64,000 bases of DNA from positions 32,054 through 96,053 of the forward strand of contig NZ_JARZAI010000030.1 of assembly GCF_029893355.1 (NCBI RefSeq), given 5' to 3'. The notes beneath the pieces were generated by a model. The model did no database searches. It had not been told where the DNA came from and saw only the letters and a list, made by a program, of their open reading frames with translations. Positions 17,418 to 25,851 of the stretch are shown here, in pieces. A program made the position numbers and the translations under genes. The stretch is from Kitasatospora sp. MAA4. Its GTDB lineage: Bacteria; Actinomycetota; Actinomycetes; Streptomycetales; Streptomycetaceae. Each line of letters opens with the position of its first letter. The stretch's first letter is position 1.

Positions 17418-17451
17418 ACGGTCCAGGATCGCAGGCCGTCCCGAGCGTTGG

Positions 17452-17488
17452 CTGAAGATCGCTTCAGCTTCCTTCAGCCAGGCTTCAG
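17452..17488. promoter_or_regulatory. Phased CTTCAG repeats, candidate response-regulator site
   Basis: CTGAAG at 17452 (inverted), then CTTCAG at 17462, 17472 and 17483. The 10/11-bp spacing places all copies on one helix face, as in OmpR-family operators. Confidence 0.5.
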
Positions 17489-17851
17489 CAACGGCCCACC
17501 ATGCTGTGCGTGCGCCGGAGCGGCCCAGGGGGCCGCGCCGCGCAGGTGGAACGGCTATCGGAGACTGCGGGGGAACGGAAGTGACGGAACGTCAGGCCGG
17601 TCGTTGGTCACCAGTCCGTCGGTGTCCGGACACCCGCCGTCCTGGCGGAGTCCATCCAGCCTCTCGGTCGACGGCCTACCGTCGCGAGCCGGGCGGGCTG
17701 TGACGCTCGCGACACAGGTGCCGGGCCCTGGGGCCTCCTCGCCAGGCACAGCGCTCGTTGTGTCGAAGCCACCACCACACCCATGACGTAAGGCCCAGTG
17801 GGCAGCGGCCGCCAGCGCGGCCAGTCCGCCGGCCGCCCTGGAAGGAGCCTG
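17489..17851. other. Intergenic region between divergent genes
   Basis: About 360 bases between the two-component operon and the glycosyltransferase operon. I see no convincing gene or RNA. GGAAGGAG at 17840-17847 is the ribosome binding site for ATG 17852. Promoter elements for the rightward operon are not obvious. Confidence 0.4.
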
Positions 17852-18970
17852 ATGCGGTCGAGAAAGTCGAACCGGATCACCGTCGTGTCCGCGAGCGTGG
17901 GAGCCGGCCACGACGGTGCGGCACGTGAGCTGGTCCGCCGCCTCCAGGCGGCCGGGTTCGAGGCCGAGTGCCACGACTTCCTCGACCTGCTGCCGCGCGG
18001 CTGCGGTCGGCTGCTGCGCGGCAGCTACGCGCTGGAGCTGAAGGTGGCGCCGTGGGCCTGGGGCTGGCTGCTGCGCGCGCTGGAGAAGCACCACCTCTCC
18101 GCCGCGCTGGTGGGCTGGCTGTCCGCGGTCGCCGGCGCCCGGCGGACCAGGGCCGTGGTCGGACCCGACGTCGCCGCGGTGGTCTCCACCTACCCGCTGG
18201 CCAGCCAGGCGCTCGGCCGGCTGCGGCGGCGCGGCGGGCTGAACGTGCCGGTGGTGACCTTCCTCACCGACATGTCGGTGCACCCGCTCTGGGTCGCGCC
18301 CGGCGTCGACCTGCACCTCGCGCTGCACCCCGTGGCGGCCGCCCAGGCCGAGCGGCACGGCGCCGAGGACGTCCAGGTCTGCGGACCGCTGGTCGGCCCG
18401 GCCTGCCGTCCGGTCCGCTCGGCCGCCGAGCGGCTGCGCGAGCGCGCCCGCTTCGGGCTGCCCGCCGATGGGCCGGTGGCCCTGGTGGTGGCCGGCTCCT
18501 GGGGCGTGGGCGAGGTCGAGCAGGCGGCGCGCGAGATCGCGGCCACCGGCCTTGCCGTCCCGGTCACCGTCTGCGGCCTCAACGAAGGGCTGCGCGAGCG
18601 GCTGGCCGCCTCCGGCACCGGCGTGGCGCTGGGCTGGGTGGACGACATGCCGGCGCTGCTGCGGGCGGCCGACGTGGTGGTGCAGAACGCCGGCGGCCTG
18701 ACCTCGCTGGAGGCGATGGCCAGCGGCGTCCCCGTGCTCAGCTACCGTTGCCTTCCCGGGCACGGCATCACCAACGCGGCCGCGTTGGACGAGGCCGGGC
18801 TCGCGGTCTGGATCCGCGAGGAGAGCCGGCTGGCGCCGGTGCTGGCCGCGACACTGGCCAACGCCACCGTGCCGCTCCCGCCGCCCGCCCAGGCGGCCGA
18901 CCTGACGATAGCCGCGCTGGCCGGCGGCGCCCCGAGCGCACCGGTCGCGGCCCTGGAGGTGGTGGCCTGA
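17852..18970 (+). CDS. MGDG synthase-like lipid glycosyltransferase (GT28 type)
   Basis: 372 residues. The N-terminal domain matches the MGDG_synth family, with a Gly-rich loop in VVSASVGAGHDGAARELVRRL, YALELKVAPWAWGW and LTDMSVHPLWVAPGVD. The C-terminal GT-B domain has the donor-binding QNAGGLTSLEAMASGVPVLSYR. Known relatives transfer a sugar to diacylglycerol or other lipid acceptors at the inner membrane face. The start is set by GGAAGGAG four bases upstream. It overlaps the deacetylase gene by one base (TGATG), so the two are coupled and may modify the same glycolipid or envelope glycan. Confidence 0.85.
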   Translation: MRSRKSNRITVVSASVGAGHDGAARELVRRLQAAGFEAECHDFLDLLPRGCGRLLRGSYALELKVAPWAWGWLLRALEKHHLSAALVGWLSAVAGARRTRAVVGPDVAAVVSTYPLASQALGRLRRRGGLNVPVVTFLTDMSVHPLWVAPGVDLHLALHPVAAAQAERHGAEDVQVCGPLVGPACRPVRSAAERLRERARFGLPADGPVALVVAGSWGVGEVEQAAREIAATGLAVPVTVCGLNEGLRERLAASGTGVALGWVDDMPALLRAADVVVQNAGGLTSLEAMASGVPVLSYRCLPGHGITNAAALDEAGLAVWIREESRLAPVLAATLANATVPLPPPAQAADLTIAALAGGAPSAPVAALEVVA

Positions 18971-19695
18971 TGGCCCGCTCGACCACACTCGTCCGCACCG
19001 GCGCCCTCGTCGCCGGCGGCCTCGCGGTGGCCCACAGCCTGCCCGCGCTGACCTCGCTCGCGCCGCTGCGCCCGCTGCTCGCCCCCAGGCTCAGCGGCCC
19101 CGGCGACCCCACGCACGTGGCGCTGACCTTCGACGACGGCCCCGACCCGGACTCCACCCCGCTCTTCCTGAAGGAGCTGGAAAAGGCCGACGTCCGGGCG
19201 ACCTTCTTCGTGCTGGGCCGGATGCTGGTGCGCGCGCCCGACCTCGGCCGGCAGCTGGTGGACGCCGGGCACGAGGTGGCCGTGCACGGCTGGCGGCACA
19301 AGCCGCTGCTGATCCGCACGCCGCGGGCCACCCGCGACGACGTGGCGCGCACCCGCGACCTGGTGGCCGACATCACCGGGCAGCAGCCGCGCTGGTACCG
19401 CCCGCCGTACGGCGTGCTGACCGCCTCCGCGCTCTACGCCGCCCGGGAGTGCGGGCTCACCCCGGTGCTCTGGACGCACTGGGGCCAGGACTGGACCTCG
19501 CGCGCCACGCCCGACTCGGTCATGAGCACGCTGACCCGCGCGCCGCTGGCCGGCGGCACCGTCCTGCTGCACGACTCGGACGTCACCTCCGCGCCCGGTG
19601 CCTGGCGCTCGGCGCTCGGCGCGCTGCCCCGGCTGCTCGACCTCTGCGCCGAGCAGGGGCTGCGGGTCGGGCCGCTGGGGGAGCACGGCCTCTAG
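18970..19695 (+). CDS. Polysaccharide deacetylase (NodB family)
   Basis: 241 residues. An N-terminal hydrophobic segment (~9-28) suggests a membrane anchor or signal. The NodB motifs are intact: TFDDGPD (metal and base Asp), HGWRH (HxxxH metal ligands) and RPPYG. Known members remove acetyl groups from GlcNAc residues in peptidoglycan, chitin or other glycans outside the cell. Translationally coupled to the preceding glycosyltransferase. Its TAG stop lies inside the palindrome CTAG that also holds the stop of the opposite-strand gene. Confidence 0.88.
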   Translation: MARSTTLVRTGALVAGGLAVAHSLPALTSLAPLRPLLAPRLSGPGDPTHVALTFDDGPDPDSTPLFLKELEKADVRATFFVLGRMLVRAPDLGRQLVDAGHEVAVHGWRHKPLLIRTPRATRDDVARTRDLVADITGQQPRWYRPPYGVLTASALYAARECGLTPVLWTHWGQDWTSRATPDSVMSTLTRAPLAGGTVLLHDSDVTSAPGAWRSALGALPRLLDLCAEQGLRVGPLGEHGL

Positions 19696-20555
19696 CCGGC
19701 GTTGACGGGCCCCGGCAGGATCTGCCGGGGCTGCGGCGGGCGTTCGCCCCAGCGGCGCCACTCGCGCGGGTAGCCGACCGAGACCTCCTGGAAGCGCACG
19801 CCGTCGTAGTGGGTGGTGCGCGGGATGTGCAGGTGGCCGTAGACCATCGCGGCCGTACGGTACTTGGTGTGCCAGTCGGCGGTCAGCTCGGTGCCGCACC
19901 ACTGCGCGAACTCCGGGTGGTGCAGGACGTCCATCGGGGTGCGCACCAGCGGGTAGTGGTTGACGAACACCACCGGCAGGCTGCCGTCCAGCTCGGTGGC
20001 CAGCCGCCGTTCGGTCAGCTCCACCCGGGCCCGGCACCAGGCGTCCCGGCTCGGATACGGGTCGGGGTGCAGGAGTTGCTCGTCCGCGCAGACCACGCCG
20101 GCGGCGTAGGCGATCTCCAGCGCCTCCTCCTTGGTGGTGGCGCCGGCCGGGCGGAAGGTGTAGTCGTACAGCAGGAAGAGCGGGACGATCACCGCCGGGC
20201 CGCCCGCGCCGCGGAAGACCGGGTACGGGTCCTCGGGCGTGACCACGCCCAACTCCCGGCAGATCTCCACCAGATGACGGTAGCGCTGCTCGCCGCGCAG
20301 CTGCACCGGGTCGTTCCCCGGCGTCCACAGTTCGTGGTTTCCGGGGACCCAGACCACCTTCGCGAAGCGCCCGGAGAGCACCCGCAGCACGTCCTCGATG
20401 TCGGCCACCTGCTCGCCGATGTCGCCGGCCACCAGCAGCCAGTCCTGCGGTGAGGTGGGGCGCAGCTGGTCGGCGTGCTCCCGGTTGGCCTCGTACGCGA
20501 CGTGCAGGTCGCTGATGGCGAGCAGCCGTCCCGTCCCGTCCTGCTGCTGGTCCAT
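19692..20555 (-). CDS. Calcineurin-like metallophosphoesterase
   Basis: 287 residues. The metal-site motifs are in order: ISDLHVAYE (DxH), VAGDIGE (GDx), WVPGNHE (GNHE), FVNHYPL and MVYGHLHIP (GHxH). Its target could be a phosphoester, nucleotide or nucleic acid end; the sequence does not say which. ATG 20555 has GGAGG about 7 bases upstream. No signal peptide. The convergent stop overlap with the deacetylase gene is four bases. Confidence 0.88.
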   Translation of the reverse strand: MDQQQDGTGRLLAISDLHVAYEANREHADQLRPTSPQDWLLVAGDIGEQVADIEDVLRVLSGRFAKVVWVPGNHELWTPGNDPVQLRGEQRYRHLVEICRELGVVTPEDPYPVFRGAGGPAVIVPLFLLYDYTFRPAGATTKEEALEIAYAAGVVCADEQLLHPDPYPSRDAWCRARVELTERRLATELDGSLPVVFVNHYPLVRTPMDVLHHPEFAQWCGTELTADWHTKYRTAAMVYGHLHIPRTTHYDGVRFQEVSVGYPREWRRWGERPPQPRQILPGPVNAG

Positions 20556-20638
20556 CGCCGTCCTCCGTCGGTCGGTCCTCAGAGCCTCTGCCACCGGCCA
20601 GCGTAAGTCCGACCGGGGGCAGGGCCCTTGTCGGGGGG

Positions 20639-21904
20639 TCAGCCGGCGGTCGGGTGGAGCACCGCGGGCAGCGTCAGGTGGCCGTTGGAGATGAACGACT
20701 CGACGTGCCCGAGGTCGCCCTCGACCAGGCTGAGCTGCGGGAACCGCTCGAAGAGCGCCGGCAGGGCGATCGCCGCCTCCAGCCGGGCCAGCGGTGCGCC
20801 CGGGCAGAGGTGCACGCCGTGCCCGAAGGAGAGGTGCTTCTTGTCGGCGCGCAGCAGGTCGAACTCGGCGGGGCGGTCCGGGTGGACCTGCGCGTCGCGG
20901 CCGGCGGCGGCGTAGCCGATCAGGATCGCCTCGCCCTTGCGGATCAGCACCTCGCCGACCTGGATGTCCTCCACCGCGTAGCGCAGCGGCAGGCTGGCCA
21001 CCGGCGCCTGCACCCGCAGGGTCTCCTCGATCACGTCGTTCCAACTGGCCTGCCCCGACCGGACCAGGGCCAGCTGCTCGGGGTGGGTGAGCAGCAGGTG
21101 GATGGCGTTGTCGAGCAGGTTGACGGTGGTCTCGTGGCCGGCGCTGATCATCAGCATCAGGGTGTCCACCAGCTCGGACTCGGTGAGCTGCGCGCCGTCC
21201 TCGCCGTCCTCGCCGTCCTCCTGGTCGGCCCGGGCGGCGATCAGCATGCTGGTCAGGTCGTCGGCCGGCTCCTTGCGCCTGAGCGCGACCAGTTCGCCCA
21301 GGATGCGGTACATCTCCACCACGTTGGCCTGGGCGGCCTCCGGGGTGATCGTGGTGGTGAAGAACGCGTCCACGCAGTGCCGCATGCCCTCGCGCAGCGA
21401 CTCGGGGACGCCGAACAGCTCGCAGATCACCTGGATCGGGATCGGGTAGGCGTACCCCTCGCGCAGGTCCGCGGCGGTGCCGGGCGCGGTGGCCGCCAGT
21501 CCGTCCAGCAGCTCGGTGACGATCTGCTCGATCCGCGGGCGCATCGCCTCGCTGCGCCGGGCGGTGAACGCGCCGGAGACCAGCGTGCGCAGGCGGCGGT
21601 GCTCGCTGCCGTAGGCGGTGAACATGTTCTCCACCGCGACCCAGACGTACAGCGGCCACTCGGGGCCTATCGCGCCCTCGGTGAAGGTGGTCCAGTGCTG
21701 CCGGGCGCTCTTGGAGACCCGGGGATCGGTCAGCAGCTGCTTGATCAGCGCCTGGTCACCCACCGACCAGGCCACCACACCGCCGGGCAGCTCCACCTGG
21801 GCCACCGGGCCGTCCTGGTGGATCCGGCGTGCCTCGCCGTGGATGTCGCGGCCGGTGAGGTCGATGGCGAAAGGGCAGCGGGCGGGTTCCACGGACGGTT
21901 CCAT
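20639..21904 (-). CDS. Cytochrome P450
   Basis: 421 residues, a soluble bacterial P450. I-helix AGHETT (255-260), K-helix EETLR (293-297) and the heme loop FGHGVHLCPG with axial Cys367 are all present. An acidic insert (DQEDGEDGEDG) lies just before the I-helix. ATG 21904 is supported by AGGAGG about 8 bases upstream; an earlier in-frame GTG lacks one. There is no adjacent ferredoxin or reductase, so electron partners must come from elsewhere. The substrate is unknown. Confidence 0.92.
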   Translation of the reverse strand: MEPSVEPARCPFAIDLTGRDIHGEARRIHQDGPVAQVELPGGVVAWSVGDQALIKQLLTDPRVSKSARQHWTTFTEGAIGPEWPLYVWVAVENMFTAYGSEHRRLRTLVSGAFTARRSEAMRPRIEQIVTELLDGLAATAPGTAADLREGYAYPIPIQVICELFGVPESLREGMRHCVDAFFTTTITPEAAQANVVEMYRILGELVALRRKEPADDLTSMLIAARADQEDGEDGEDGAQLTESELVDTLMLMISAGHETTVNLLDNAIHLLLTHPEQLALVRSGQASWNDVIEETLRVQAPVASLPLRYAVEDIQVGEVLIRKGEAILIGYAAAGRDAQVHPDRPAEFDLLRADKKHLSFGHGVHLCPGAPLARLEAAIALPALFERFPQLSLVEGDLGHVESFISNGHLTLPAVLHPTAG

Positions 21905-22015
21905 CGGGGGGCCTCCTGCGGGGCGGTGCGGCGCTGGATCCGGCCAGCTAAGCAGATTGACCACGGGTTGTCAGGAGTCCGTGTCTCATGGTGATCTGAC
22001 GCACAGTCCGGATCG

Positions 22016-22552
22016 TCAGCCGGCGGCCAGCCGGCGCAGCGTGCTCGCACAGCGCCGGGCGTACGCGCGCTGGAACAGCGGGACCGCCGGTCCGGCCAGC
22101 CGGGTGTACCAGCGGCCGGGGCGGCTGAAGGCGGTGACGGTGAACCAGACCGAGCCGTCGGCCCGCAGATCGACGATGAACGACTCCTCGCCGCACTCGG
22201 GGTGGCCCGGCCGGGTGCCGTACGAGAAGCCGAACCGGTTCGGCCCGTAGCCGGCCCAGAGCACCCGGCAGGGTGCGTCCAGGCGCAGCGGTCCGAAGCC
22301 GAGCGCGCAGACCACCTCGGTGCCGGGCGCCACACGGGGGGTGTCCGGGCGGAGGTCGGTGCGGACCCGGACCCCGGCGGCGCGGTGCATCCGCAGGGTG
22401 GTGACGGCTTCGCCGGCGGCCTCCAGGACGTCCCGGCCGTACCCGATCAGCTCCTGGTGGTGCAGGTGGTGGTAGCCGGCGGGCAGCGGTCCGGATCGGG
22501 TGACGGCGCCGACTTCCAGGTAGCTGAAGGCCGGTGAGGCGGTGAGTCGCAT
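22016..22552 (-). CDS. DUF1990 family protein
   Basis: 178 residues. The family pattern is visible: an N-terminal FSYLEVGAV, YHHLHHQELIGYG, and a central lipocalin-like region with YGTRPGHPECGEESF. The function of DUF1990 is not established. ATG 22552 has GGAG about 10 bases upstream. The TTGAAC-GTTCAA palindrome at 22576-22589 sits 24 bases before the start, so the gene is probably under a repressor. Confidence 0.82.
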   Translation of the reverse strand: MRLTASPAFSYLEVGAVTRSGPLPAGYHHLHHQELIGYGRDVLEAAGEAVTTLRMHRAAGVRVRTDLRPDTPRVAPGTEVVCALGFGPLRLDAPCRVLWAGYGPNRFGFSYGTRPGHPECGEESFIVDLRADGSVWFTVTAFSRPGRWYTRLAGPAVPLFQRAYARRCASTLRRLAAG

Positions 22553-22575
22553 GGTGTGCACTCTCCTCGGCAATC

Positions 22576-22633
22576 TTGAACGTGTTCAATTGGCTCGTTC
22601 CGTCGACTCTACGCAGCAGACTGAACATGTTCA
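22576..22633. promoter_or_regulatory. Twin TGAAC-N2-GTTCA palindromes in divergent promoter region
   Basis: TTGAACGTGTTCAA at 22576-22589 and TGAACATGTTCA at 22622-22633, 45 bp centre to centre, between the DUF1990 gene (-) and the channel-like gene (+). The two-base gap differs from the Gram-positive LexA box (GAAC-N4-GTTC). They look like the operator of a dimeric TetR/MarR/GntR-type regulator, which is not encoded next door. Confidence 0.55.
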
Positions 22634-22683
22634 AGATGATGATTCGCTCCCTGACCGAGCGATCGCCAGTAGCATCCCGAGCT

Positions 22684-24552
22684 ATGACACAGGCAGGACG
22701 GGGGGAGTCGGTGGTCAACGAGGCCGGCCCACCGGTCGCTTTCAGCGACCACTTCATCGTCTGCGGCGGCAACGCCCTGGCCCATCGGCTGATCGTCGAG
22801 CTGGTCGAGCACTACGAGGTCCCGGTGCTGGCGATCGTCCCCGACCGCAACCGGGACCACGCTCCGCGGATCGAGCGGCTCGATGGTGTCACCGCCGTTC
22901 TGGAGTACAGCGGCGTCACCGAGGAGGCGCTGCGCGAGGCCTGCACCGGCACCGCGCGCGGGATCGCCCTGGTCGACGGCGACGACCAGGCCAACATCCA
23001 CTGCGCGCTCAACGCCCAGGGCCTGAACCCGGAGATCCGCATCGTGCTGCGGATGTTCAACCAGCGGCTCGGCGACCAGATCCAGAAGCTGCTGAAGAAC
23101 TGCGCCGCGCTCTCCGGCTCCGCCACCGCCGCGCCCGCCTTCGCCAACGGCGCACTGGCGCGCCCGAACTCCGTCCAGGTCGGCGACCGCTTCCTCTACG
23201 TCGCCTACGACGACGACATCGCCGCCGGCCACCTCTGCGTGGCTGCGGACCGGATAGACCGTCAGGACCTCACCCGGCTGCGCCTGCTGCCGGACACCGG
23301 GCCCGCCTCCAGCGCCTTCATCCGGCTCGCCAACGCCTTCGGCGAGGGCGGCCCGATCGCGGTGGGCGCGCGACCTGCGGGCCGGGAGGCCGACGAGGAC
23401 GGCAGCGTCGCCGTGCTGCAGACCCTGGCGACCGAACCGCCGCTGCGGGTCTCCTGGCCGTCCCGGCTGAGATATCGGCTGCTCGACACGCTGCGCTACT
23501 TCACCAGTGCCCGGATCCGGCTGGTGCTGTTCACCGCGTTCGCGGCCATCGCCGCCTCCTTCGGCGTCGTCTGGTACTTCAACCGGGACTTCGGCTGGAC
23601 GGTCTACGTCACGCTGCTCGACATGGCCGGCGCCGCTCAGCCGGACCAGTACGGCGACCCGACCGGCGGGACCGGCGGTGGCTGGCAGCGGGTGGCGCAG
23701 GTGGTCATCACCTTCTGCGGCATCACGTTCGTCCCGGTCGCCACCGCGATCATGGTCGAGATCCTCGCCTCCGGGCGGCGCGGGCTGCCGAAGGGCCCGA
23801 GCGCGGGGCTGCGCCAGCACGTGGTGGTGGTCGGGCTCGGTAACCTCGGGACCAGGGTGGCCACCCTGATGCGGGAGTTCGGGGTCCCGGTGGCCTGCGT
23901 GGAGCGCGATCCGCAGGCGCGCGGGATCGCGGCGGTGCGGGCGCTCGGGATACCGGTCCTGGTCGGCGAGGGCCCGTTGGAGGACCAGTTGCGCCGGGCC
24001 CGGGTGCAGCACAGCCGGGCCGTGGTCGCCGTGACCAACGACGACGCGGTCAACCTGGAGGCGGCGCTGGAGGCCCGGGCGCTGCGCGACAGCGTGCGGA
24101 TCGTGGTGCGGCTCTTCGACGACGACTTCGCTCAACACGTCTACGCGACGCTGGGCAACGTCGCCTCGCGCTCGGTCTCCTACCTGGCCGCGCCGGCCTT
24201 CGCGGCGGCGCTGATGGGGCGTGAGGTGCTGGGCACGCTGTCGGTCTACCGGCACGTGCTGCTGATCGCCGAGCTGACGGCGGAGGAGGGCGGTGCGCTG
24301 GCCGGCATGAGCCGTAACGACATCGAGGCGCTGGGCGGGCTGCGGGTGCTCGCGGTACGGCTGGCCCGGCAGCCGGACAGCTACCAGTGGGGGTATGCCG
24401 ACCGCAGCCGCGGGCTCGCGCCGGGCGACCGGGTGGTGCTGGCCGCCACCCGCAGCGGCCTGGGCCGGTTGAACACGGCGGCTCCGGAGGCGGTGGGCGC
24501 CTCGGGCGAGTTCGCGCGGATTCCCGGGCCCGCGGGGCCGACCGGGGGCTGA
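22684..24552 (+). CDS. RCK-2TM-RCK channel/transporter-like protein
   Basis: 622 residues. RCK_N/TrkA-N domain 1 (~20-160; HFIVCGGNALAHRL, IALVDGDDQANI) precedes two membrane helices (~279-298 and 337-360). These bracket a pore-like loop containing VTLLDMAGAAQPDQYGD. A second RCK_N follows (~378-520; VVVVGLGNLGTRVA, VERDP), then an RCK_C-like tail. Known RCK domains bind NAD(H), nucleotides or Ca and gate K+ flux. The canonical TVGYG filter is absent, so ion selectivity is open. ATG 22684 lacks a good ribosome binding site; GTG 22711 after GGGGGAG is an alternative. Twin palindromes lie in its promoter region. Confidence 0.85.
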   Translation: MTQAGRGESVVNEAGPPVAFSDHFIVCGGNALAHRLIVELVEHYEVPVLAIVPDRNRDHAPRIERLDGVTAVLEYSGVTEEALREACTGTARGIALVDGDDQANIHCALNAQGLNPEIRIVLRMFNQRLGDQIQKLLKNCAALSGSATAAPAFANGALARPNSVQVGDRFLYVAYDDDIAAGHLCVAADRIDRQDLTRLRLLPDTGPASSAFIRLANAFGEGGPIAVGARPAGREADEDGSVAVLQTLATEPPLRVSWPSRLRYRLLDTLRYFTSARIRLVLFTAFAAIAASFGVVWYFNRDFGWTVYVTLLDMAGAAQPDQYGDPTGGTGGGWQRVAQVVITFCGITFVPVATAIMVEILASGRRGLPKGPSAGLRQHVVVVGLGNLGTRVATLMREFGVPVACVERDPQARGIAAVRALGIPVLVGEGPLEDQLRRARVQHSRAVVAVTNDDAVNLEAALEARALRDSVRIVVRLFDDDFAQHVYATLGNVASRSVSYLAAPAFAAALMGREVLGTLSVYRHVLLIAELTAEEGGALAGMSRNDIEALGGLRVLAVRLARQPDSYQWGYADRSRGLAPGDRVVLAATRSGLGRLNTAAPEAVGASGEFARIPGPAGPTGG

Positions 24553-24639
24553 GTCCTGCCTTGGGGGGAGACGAAGGTCGGGGGTGGGCTACGACCTCGG
24601 GGGGAGGACGGGCGCGCTCTGCCGTCCTAGCCTGGGCGA

Positions 24640-25851
24640 GTGAAAGGGAACACAGGGTGCCGGGCGGGCTGGTACGCGAGGTTGCAGCCCCGGTTGCCCA
24701 GGATGCGCGACGCACTGGCCGTCCTGATCGGCCTGTTCGCCGCCGTGGTGGAGGAGATACAGAGTCACCAGGCCGTTCCGGCCTGGTTGGTGGCCGGCCT
24801 GCTGGCGGTCGGCTCGGCGGCGTTGTGGTGGCGCCGCTCCCGGCCGGTCCACGTCGCGGTGATGGCCGTCGCACTGGCGGCGATCCCCGGCGTGGACTGG
24901 CCACTCGTCGTCGCGCTGCCCACCCTGACCCTGCGCCGCCGGGACCGGCTGAGCTGGATCCTGGTCGCCCTCGCGCTGCTCGCCGAAGGGGTGCGCGGGG
25001 TCGGCGCCCGACCGCTGGTCGCGATCCCCGACGCGATCCTCGCGGCCGCCCCCTGGGTTCTGCTGGTCGCCTTCGTCGGCGCCTACCTGGGCACCCGCCG
25101 CGACCTGCTGGCCGGCCTTCGAGCGCGGGCCGAACAAGCCGAGGCCGAGAAGGAGTTCCGCGCCGACCAGAGCCGCCTGGCTGAACGGACCAGGATCGCC
25201 CGGGAGATGCACGACGTGCTCGCCCACCGGGTCTCGCTGATCGCCCTGCACGCCGGCGGGCTCGCGATGACCGCCCGGCCGGAGGCGGAACAGGTGCACC
25301 GCACGGCCGAGTTGATCCGCGGCACGGCGCGCCAGGCGATGGAGGAGCTGCGCGAGGTGCTCGGGGTGCTGCGCGATCCGCACGTCGCCGCCGGCGCAGG
25401 CGGCGAACTGCTCTCCCCGCAACCCCGGTTGGCCGACCTCGCAGAGCTGGTCCAGTCCTCTCGGGAGGCCGGACTTCCGGTCTCCCTCACCGGGCCGCTG
25501 GATCCGTCCGCGCAGGTGCCCGAGGCGATGGGTCGGGCTGCCTACCGGGTCGCCCAGGAGGCGCTGACGAACATCCACAAGCACGCCCCGGGCGCCGCGG
25601 CCGAGGTGCGACTGTCCGGCGGACCGGGCCGGCGGCTGACCGTCGAGGTGGTCAACTCTCCGTCCCGGTCCGCCGCCCCGATCCTGCCCGGCTCCGGCGC
25701 CGGACTGGTCGGGCTGCGCGAGCGGGTGCTGCTGGCGGACGGGGACTTCGCGGCCGGACCGGTCGCCGGCGGCGGCTTCCGGGTCTGCGCCGGCTTCCCC
25801 TGGCCGGCCGGACCTGTCTCGCAACTGAGCCTGGCGGAGGGTGCGGCGTGA
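24640..25851 (+). CDS. NarL-type sensor histidine kinase
   Basis: 403 residues. About four to five N-terminal hydrophobic helices (residues ~22-150) form a membrane sensor without a large outer domain. HisKA_3 dimerisation region: RTRIAREMHDVLAHRVS, with the phospho-His in MHDVLAH. HATPase: GSGAGLVGLRERV. It phosphorylates the regulator encoded next, whose GTG overlaps this stop by four bases (GTGA). GTG 24640 has no clear ribosome binding site; ATG 24703 is possible but would shorten the first membrane region. Confidence 0.9.
   Translation: MKGNTGCRAGWYARLQPRLPRMRDALAVLIGLFAAVVEEIQSHQAVPAWLVAGLLAVGSAALWWRRSRPVHVAVMAVALAAIPGVDWPLVVALPTLTLRRRDRLSWILVALALLAEGVRGVGARPLVAIPDAILAAAPWVLLVAFVGAYLGTRRDLLAGLRARAEQAEAEKEFRADQSRLAERTRIAREMHDVLAHRVSLIALHAGGLAMTARPEAEQVHRTAELIRGTARQAMEELREVLGVLRDPHVAAGAGGELLSPQPRLADLAELVQSSREAGLPVSLTGPLDPSAQVPEAMGRAAYRVAQEALTNIHKHAPGAAAEVRLSGGPGRRLTVEVVNSPSRSAAPILPGSGAGLVGLRERVLLADGDFAAGPVAGGGFRVCAGFPWPAGPVSQLSLAEGAA

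Noticed and set aside
22576..22633. LexA/SOS box
   Set aside because: Half-site gap is two bases, not the four of GAAC-N4-GTTC.
22984..23760. Canonical K+ channel selectivity filter in the double-RCK protein
   Set aside because: No TVGYG/TIGYG; QYGDP lies in the wrong context.
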